Part shown: in pieces, positions 59,902 to 64,000 of the stretch
Layout of the letters: each line of letters opens with the position of its first letter
Numbering within the stretch: position 1 is the stretch's first letter
Origin: an uncultured Lachnospiraceae bacterium
GTDB lineage: Bacteria > Bacillota > Clostridia > Lachnospirales > Lachnospiraceae
DNA length: 64,000 bases
Direction: 5' to 3'
Assembly (NCBI GenBank): GCA_947591155.1
Contig: CANQDA010000004.1
Coordinates: 81,147-145,146, forward strand
Made by a program: the position numbers and the translations under genes
Notes under the pieces: generated by a model
What the model saw: the letters and a program-made list of their open reading frames with translations, nothing else
The model's database searches: none
Told to the model about the DNA's origin: nothing

Positions 59902-60900
59902 ATGGAAGAAAAAGTACGGCTCTCGGATATCGCTTCGGAGCTGGGACTCAGTACGGCGGCGGTGTCCTATGTGCTTCACGGCAAGACCAGCATGGTGTCG
60001 GAGCGCACGGCGATCAGGGTGCGCCGCGCCCTGGAGGAGCGGGGGTATCTGCCGCGGGCGGCGGAGGTACTGCTGGCGGAGAATCCGGCGAAGATCGTGG
60101 GCATCGTCATCAATGCCCATGAGAAATACGAGGCGCACATCTTAGAGGACGCCTTTATCGCCTCGGCACTCAACGCATTAGCCGCGGAAACGGCCAGCCG
60201 TGGCCTGCAGATGATGGTAAGGACCGTGAGCGGCTTTGACGAGATCATTTCCTTTGCCACCATGTGGAATCTGGAGGGACTGGTGCTGATCGGTTTTTGC
60301 AGTGCGGATTACAGGCATCTGCGTGAAAATGTCCGCATACCCTTTGTGGTCTATGACGCCTGCGGAGTCATGGCGGAGCGCGTCTGTGCCGTGAACATTG
60401 ACGACTGTCGTGGGGGATTTCAAGTAGGCGAGTATTTCCGGCTTTGTGGGCATCAACGCGCCCTGTGCCTCTCGGACAACGATATCGACATGGATCTGGA
60501 GCGCTGGAAGGGTTTCCGCGAGGGCTTCGGGAGCGGCGCGGAGTTTATGATGATTCCGATGGCCAAAACAGAGCGGATGGCCTTCTATCGGGAGAAGCTG
60601 CCGGAGATCAGGAGCTTTTCCGCTGTTTTCGCCGTGTCAGACTACTATGCCGTTGACCTCATCCATTTTTTGCAAAGCAGCGGCGTCGATATACCGGGCG
60701 AGATTTCCGTCGCCGGATTTGACGACACGCCCCTTTGCGGGATGGTCTACCCGTCCCTGACCTCTGTACGCCAGGATAATGCCAAACGCGCGCGGGCGGC
60801 GCTGGACGCGATCGCAAAAATGCGCTCCGGCGAGCCGATGGAAGCGGTCATTACGCTTTCCACGTCCCTCGTGATCCGGGACAGCACAGGGAATCGCTGA
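59902..60900 (+). CDS. LacI-family transcriptional regulator
   Basis: A 332-residue repressor with an N-terminal LacI HTH (L-S-D-I-A-S-E-L-G-L-S-T-A-A-V-S-Y-V-L) and a hinge helix, followed by a periplasmic-binding-protein-like effector domain ending in V-A-G-F-D-D-T-P and L-T-S-V-R-Q. GGAGG precedes the ATG, and TATAAT lies at 59872-59877. No sugar operon adjoins; a MATE gene follows after a terminator. Confidence 0.93.
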   Translation: MEEKVRLSDIASELGLSTAAVSYVLHGKTSMVSERTAIRVRRALEERGYLPRAAEVLLAENPAKIVGIVINAHEKYEAHILEDAFIASALNALAAETASRGLQMMVRTVSGFDEIISFATMWNLEGLVLIGFCSADYRHLRENVRIPFVVYDACGVMAERVCAVNIDDCRGGFQVGEYFRLCGHQRALCLSDNDIDMDLERWKGFREGFGSGAEFMMIPMAKTERMAFYREKLPEIRSFSAVFAVSDYYAVDLIHFLQSSGVDIPGEISVAGFDDTPLCGMVYPSLTSVRQDNAKRARAALDAIAKMRSGEPMEAVITLSTSLVIRDSTGNR

Positions 60901-61008
60901 ATGGATCGTCTGCAATGGATCGTCTTCGGCGCTTTGGCTGTCATTTTCCACAAAAACAGCGTTCCATTTTTGGTACAGCTTAAGGATTTAAGTTTTGAAA
61001 AGCCTCCT

Positions 61009-61045
61009 CCCGTCAGTTTATACTTGAACTGACGGGAAATTTTTT
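61009..61045 (+). terminator. Intrinsic terminator between the LacI and MATE genes
   Basis: CCCGTCAGTT (61009-61018) and AACTGACGGG (61027-61036) form a perfect stem followed by AAATTTTTTG. Confidence 0.9.
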
Positions 61046-61148
61046 GTTTGCGCAGACCCGCGAGAAGTATTCTGCCGCTGTCGCAGCACGCGGATCGCGC
61101 AGCGAGTAGGGTGAAATCGTCCCTACTCGATGAAACACGGAGGTTGAA

Positions 61149-62495
61149 ATGGAACGAAAAATCATACTCAAAGAAGAGCAGACTTTTTTACGGAAGGTCA
61201 TTGTCCTGGCTGTGCCGGTGGCGCTGCAATCCATGCTCCAGGCGTCCTTCGGCGTGGTGGATCAGATCATGATCGGCCAGCTCGGAGGCGTGGAGGTGGC
61301 TGCGGTCGGACTGGCGGGGAAATTCACAGGGATATTCAACGTCGTCGTATCCGCCGTGGGCGCTGTAGCGGGGATTATGATCTCCCAGTACATGGGCCAG
61401 AAGAATACCGCTGAGACGCGCCGGAGCACGATCCTCAATCTGCAGCTGTGCCTCATCCTTGCCGCGCTGTTCACCCTGGCCGGTGTTGCGGCTCCAAAGC
61501 AGATCATGAGCCTTTATATCGACGACGTTGTGACCGCGGAAGCGGCGGGGCGGTATCTGTTTATCGTGTCCGGCACCTTCTTCCCCGCGGCGAGGATCAC
61601 CATTTGGTCCACCCACCTGCGGTGCATGGAAAAAGCGCCCCTTCCGCTCTATGCCGGGATCGTGTCGGCGGCTGTCAACACCGGACTCAACTGGATCTTG
61701 ATCTTCGGGCGGCTTGGCGCGCCCACCCTCGGCATCACAGGGGCGGCTCTGGCGACGCTGATCTCACAGCTTGTCTATTGTCTGCTCATCCTCGGGATGT
61801 ATCTGAAATACCGGGAAAAGGCAGAAAATGCCGCGGCGGGGCCTTTTGCTTGGAGCCAGTATCTGTCCATGCTGTTGCCGCTCCTGGTCAGTGAATTCAT
61901 GTGGGTCTTGGGTGAAAACGTGTACGCGGGCATTTACGGACATCTGGGCACTGACGCCTGCGCCGCCATGACGCTGACGAATCCTGTGCAGTCTCTGGCG
62001 ATCGGGGCTTTGTGCGGATTGAGCCAAGCGGCGGCGATTCTCATCGGCAAGCGCCTTGGCGACGGGGATAGGGAGGCGGCTTACCGTGAGGCGAAAAAAC
62101 TCCTGTTTTATGGCCTGGCGGGTGCTCTTTTGCTGTCAGTGGTGATTTTCCTTATTAACCCCTGGTATGTTCGTATTTACAAGGTAGAAGCTCACGTCAG
62201 AGAATTGACTGCTCAGATTCTCACCGCCTACGCAGCGGTTATGCCCTTCAAGGTGCTGAACATGATCATCGGCAGCGGCATCCTGCGAAGCGGCGGAAAG
62301 ACGAAATATGTCATGGCCATTGACCTGATGGGTACTTGGATTTTCGGCGTCCCTCTTGGACTCCTCACGGCTTTCGTGCTTCACTGGCCCATTCCCATGG
62401 TCTATTTTGCCCTGTCACTGGAGGAGTGCGTGCGCTTTGCCGTTTCCGTCGTCGTTTTCAGACGCCGGGGGTGGATGAATCAGCTGAAAGCGTGA
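61149..62495 (+). CDS. MATE-family efflux transporter
   Basis: A 448-residue MATE protein with 12 hydrophobic helices and the early V-D-Q-I-M-I-G-Q-L-G and G-L-A-G-K-F patterns. It is a second, distinct MATE in the window (compare 37271-38626). A cation or drug substrate is typical. GGAGGTTGA lies before the ATG. It may be controlled by the adjacent LacI or TetR regulator. Confidence 0.95.
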   Translation: MERKIILKEEQTFLRKVIVLAVPVALQSMLQASFGVVDQIMIGQLGGVEVAAVGLAGKFTGIFNVVVSAVGAVAGIMISQYMGQKNTAETRRSTILNLQLCLILAALFTLAGVAAPKQIMSLYIDDVVTAEAAGRYLFIVSGTFFPAARITIWSTHLRCMEKAPLPLYAGIVSAAVNTGLNWILIFGRLGAPTLGITGAALATLISQLVYCLLILGMYLKYREKAENAAAGPFAWSQYLSMLLPLLVSEFMWVLGENVYAGIYGHLGTDACAAMTLTNPVQSLAIGALCGLSQAAAILIGKRLGDGDREAAYREAKKLLFYGLAGALLLSVVIFLINPWYVRIYKVEAHVRELTAQILTAYAAVMPFKVLNMIIGSGILRSGGKTKYVMAIDLMGTWIFGVPLGLLTAFVLHWPIPMVYFALSLEECVRFAVSVVVFRRRGWMNQLKA

Positions 62496-62604
62496 AAGTA
62501 CAGTACTGGATTTGAACTAATTGGCTGATGCCCTTTTTCGGAAAGGTGAAAATCGTGAGAAAGTTTACTCGGAGGAATTGACGAAATCAACATTGCGGCC
62601 TATA

Positions 62605-62622
62605 ATATAACTGATGTTATAT
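62605..62622 (+). promoter_or_regulatory. Palindromic operator upstream of the second TetR gene
   Basis: ATATAAC-TGAT-GTTATAT has the same arms as the operator at 54630-54648 but a four-base spacer. It overlaps a TATAAT box (62601-62606). Confidence 0.65.
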
Positions 62623-62650
62623 AACGAAAATTATAAAAAGGGAGAAAACC

Positions 62651-63223
62651 ATGCCGCCAAAACCCAGGATCACAAAAGAGATGGTCGTTGACGCCGCTTT
62701 TGAGCTTGCCCGAGAAACAGGCGCGGAGAATATTAACGCGAGAACAGTCGCAAAAAAGCTGAACTGTTCTACGCAGCCTGTTATGTACCACTTTGCGACG
62801 ATGGAGGAGTTGAAAAAAGCCGCGTACGCAAAGGCAGACCGCTATCATTCGGAATACCTGATGAATATGGAAAGCCAGCAGGGAGGGGTGATGCTCGGAA
62901 TCGGGCTAAATTATATCCGCTTTGCGATGGAAGAACCGCATTTGTTCCGTTTTCTTTTTCAATCAAACTTTTTTACCGGAACGACTCTGCTTGAAATGAT
63001 AGACGCCGAGGAACTCGCTCCTGTTCTCTTGGCAATGCAGGGAGCAGTCGGAGGGAGTATAGAGCAGGTAAAAGAAATCTTTATAACCATTTTTCTGTTT
63101 GCTCACGGATATGCGAGTATCATCGCGAACAATTCACTGGAATACGACGAGGAGCTTATAAAATCCCATCTGGAGCGGGCATACAGGGGCGCAAGATCGG
63201 CAGTACGGGAGGAGACGAAATGA
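62651..63223 (+). CDS. TetR/AcrR-family transcriptional regulator
   Basis: A 190-residue regulator. The HTH region reads N-I-N-A-R-T-V-A-K-K-L-N-C-S-T-Q-P-V-M-Y-H-F, a standard TetR fold, followed by an effector domain. AAAGGGAG precedes the ATG. The stop overlaps the start of the CPBP gene (ATGA), so the two are co-expressed; it probably represses this pair via the palindrome at 62605-62622. Confidence 0.94.
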   Translation: MPPKPRITKEMVVDAAFELARETGAENINARTVAKKLNCSTQPVMYHFATMEELKKAAYAKADRYHSEYLMNMESQQGGVMLGIGLNYIRFAMEEPHLFRFLFQSNFFTGTTLLEMIDAEELAPVLLAMQGAVGGSIEQVKEIFITIFLFAHGYASIIANNSLEYDEELIKSHLERAYRGARSAVREETK

Positions 63224-63897
63224 GAGATCAGCAAGTTATAGAAAATAATAGAAAGAGTGTTGTCCTTGCGATGACAGGCGTGGCGATCATGATATTGCTG
63301 ACGCTGACAAAGGTTGTGCCGTCCTCGAATATTGCAGGCTATTCTGTGTTTGTGGGGATCGCGTTTTTCTTTCTTACGGAAGCGGTCGTTAAAACGCCGC
63401 GTTCTGAATCGGGATTGCGCTTTCACACGATCGTGGAAGATATCAAAAAGCCGGGTGTGATCGCATGGCTGCTGCTGCCGGGTGTGAGTGGGATTACGAC
63501 GCTTGTAGTGGGAAATCTGATCTTCCACGGAGAATTTGTCGCTCATGAAATGGGACGGGTGGGCTCCATCTTGTCTTTTGATAAAATCCCACTGCTGATC
63601 GGGCAGGTCATCATTGCGGCATTTGGCGAAGAAATCGCGTACCGGGGGTTTTTCCTTGGGAGGGGAATGAAACTGTTCCCGTTCTGGCTCTGCGCGGTGG
63701 TATCATCTGTCGTATTTGCCGCCGGACATATTGCCGCAGGAAACACAGAAGTGGCGATTTATGATGTCGCCTGCGTATTCATCGACAGTCTGATCTTCTC
63801 GGTGATCTATCGGAAGTCGGGCAATTGCGTGATCAGCACCCTTTCGCACATCCTCGGAAACGCGATATCGCTTGTCGCCGTGTTTGCATTCTTATAA
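63220..63897 (+). CDS. CPBP-family intramembrane metalloprotease
   Basis: A 225-residue membrane protein with E137-E138-x3-R142 (G-E-E-I-A-Y-R-G-F), G-H-I-A-A-G and S-H-I-L-G-N, the three motifs of CAAX/CPBP (Abi) intramembrane proteases. The family processes prenylated or bacteriocin-related substrates or confers immunity. It is coupled to the TetR gene. Confidence 0.93.
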   Translation: MRDQQVIENNRKSVVLAMTGVAIMILLTLTKVVPSSNIAGYSVFVGIAFFFLTEAVVKTPRSESGLRFHTIVEDIKKPGVIAWLLLPGVSGITTLVVGNLIFHGEFVAHEMGRVGSILSFDKIPLLIGQVIIAAFGEEIAYRGFFLGRGMKLFPFWLCAVVSSVVFAAGHIAAGNTEVAIYDVACVFIDSLIFSVIYRKSGNCVISTLSHILGNAISLVAVFAFL

Positions 63898-63932
63898 GTC
63901 GGGATAAAGAATAAAAATTTAGAAAAATCCTA

Positions 63933-63963
63933 TTGACCCTCACGGAACGTCATAGAGTAGAGT
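63933..63963 (+). promoter_or_regulatory. MerR-type promoter with a long spacer
   Basis: TTGACC (63933-63938) and TAGAGT (63958-63963) are separated by 19 bases containing a partial dyad (CCCTCACGGAACGTCATAGAG). The long spacer is the hallmark of MerR-activated promoters. Confidence 0.6.
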
Positions 63964-63994
63964 GTTTCTATCAGGAGCAGGGAGGGCATACAGA

Positions 63995-64000
63995 ATGATG
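63995..64000 (+). CDS. Start of a gene cut off by the window edge, possibly MerR family
   Basis: An ATG at 63995 (or 63998) follows GGAGGG at eight bases. Only two codons are in the window. The MerR-type promoter upstream suggests a MerR-family regulator gene, but the coding sequence cannot confirm this. Confidence 0.4.

Overview
The window looks like chromosomal DNA of a Gram-positive anaerobe of the class Clostridia, most likely a gut Lachnospiraceae. Supporting signs are a T-box leader in front of valS, many Rho-independent terminators, strong GGAGG ribosome sites, a huge secreted protein with a BspA-like leucine-rich C-terminus, and DUF3990/DUF3791, DegV, DUF362 and AEC families typical of that group. 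No rRNA, tRNA, CRISPR array or complete insertion sequence was found. The species cannot be named from the sequence alone.

Layout. 1-8345 is accessory: the end of a MacB/FtsX-type permease, a HicAB toxin-antitoxin pair, a 1457-residue secreted metallopeptidase-like adhesin, an AT-rich 670-base spacer framed by palindromes, and a helicase with four helicase-associated repeats. 8398-23452 is a cell-surface polysaccharide cluster reading one way. It holds two tandem phosphoglycosyl transferases, a four-enzyme GDP-heptose route (gmhA, hddA, gmhB, hddC), galE, a nucleotidyltransferase next to a CofD-like/HAD fusion, a GT2, a LicD protein, a TagD-like cytidylyltransferase, a two-part HAD protein, a Wzx flippase and a Wzy polymerase. 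Base composition falls steadily from GC-rich to AT-rich along the cluster, so it is a mosaic. 23892-31104 carries a PD-(D/E)XK protein, T-box-valS, a GNAT, a DUF362 ferredoxin-like protein and a stand-alone reverse transcriptase followed by a structured element between perfect 12-base inverted repeats.

31330-48718 is mostly housekeeping and transport: two NHLM-type ABC exporters (one with a C39 domain lacking its Cys and His), a sugar isomerase, a MATE pump, an ArsP2-type metal exporter, hslO, nadE, an AEC carrier, a NimA-like protein, a dicarboxylate symporter with an extra N-terminal domain, a GH32 sucrase and a DegV protein. 48719-64000 is accessory again: a histidine-kinase remnant, a DUF3791-DUF3990 module, a DUF2325-ABC-HMA operon and a YbtPQ-like ABC pair that share a GTTAG-N6-CTAAC operator, two TetR genes with related operators, a Fic protein, a LacI regulator, a MATE pump, a CPBP protease, and a MerR-type promoter at the very end.

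The most interesting points are the reverse transcriptase with its putative RNA partner, the CofC/CofD-like pair inside the polysaccharide cluster, and two poly-G tracts. One tract (8 G) could fuse the two sugar transferases by slippage; the other (9 G) breaks an ABC transporter gene. No searches were run; all family calls rest on motifs read by eye.
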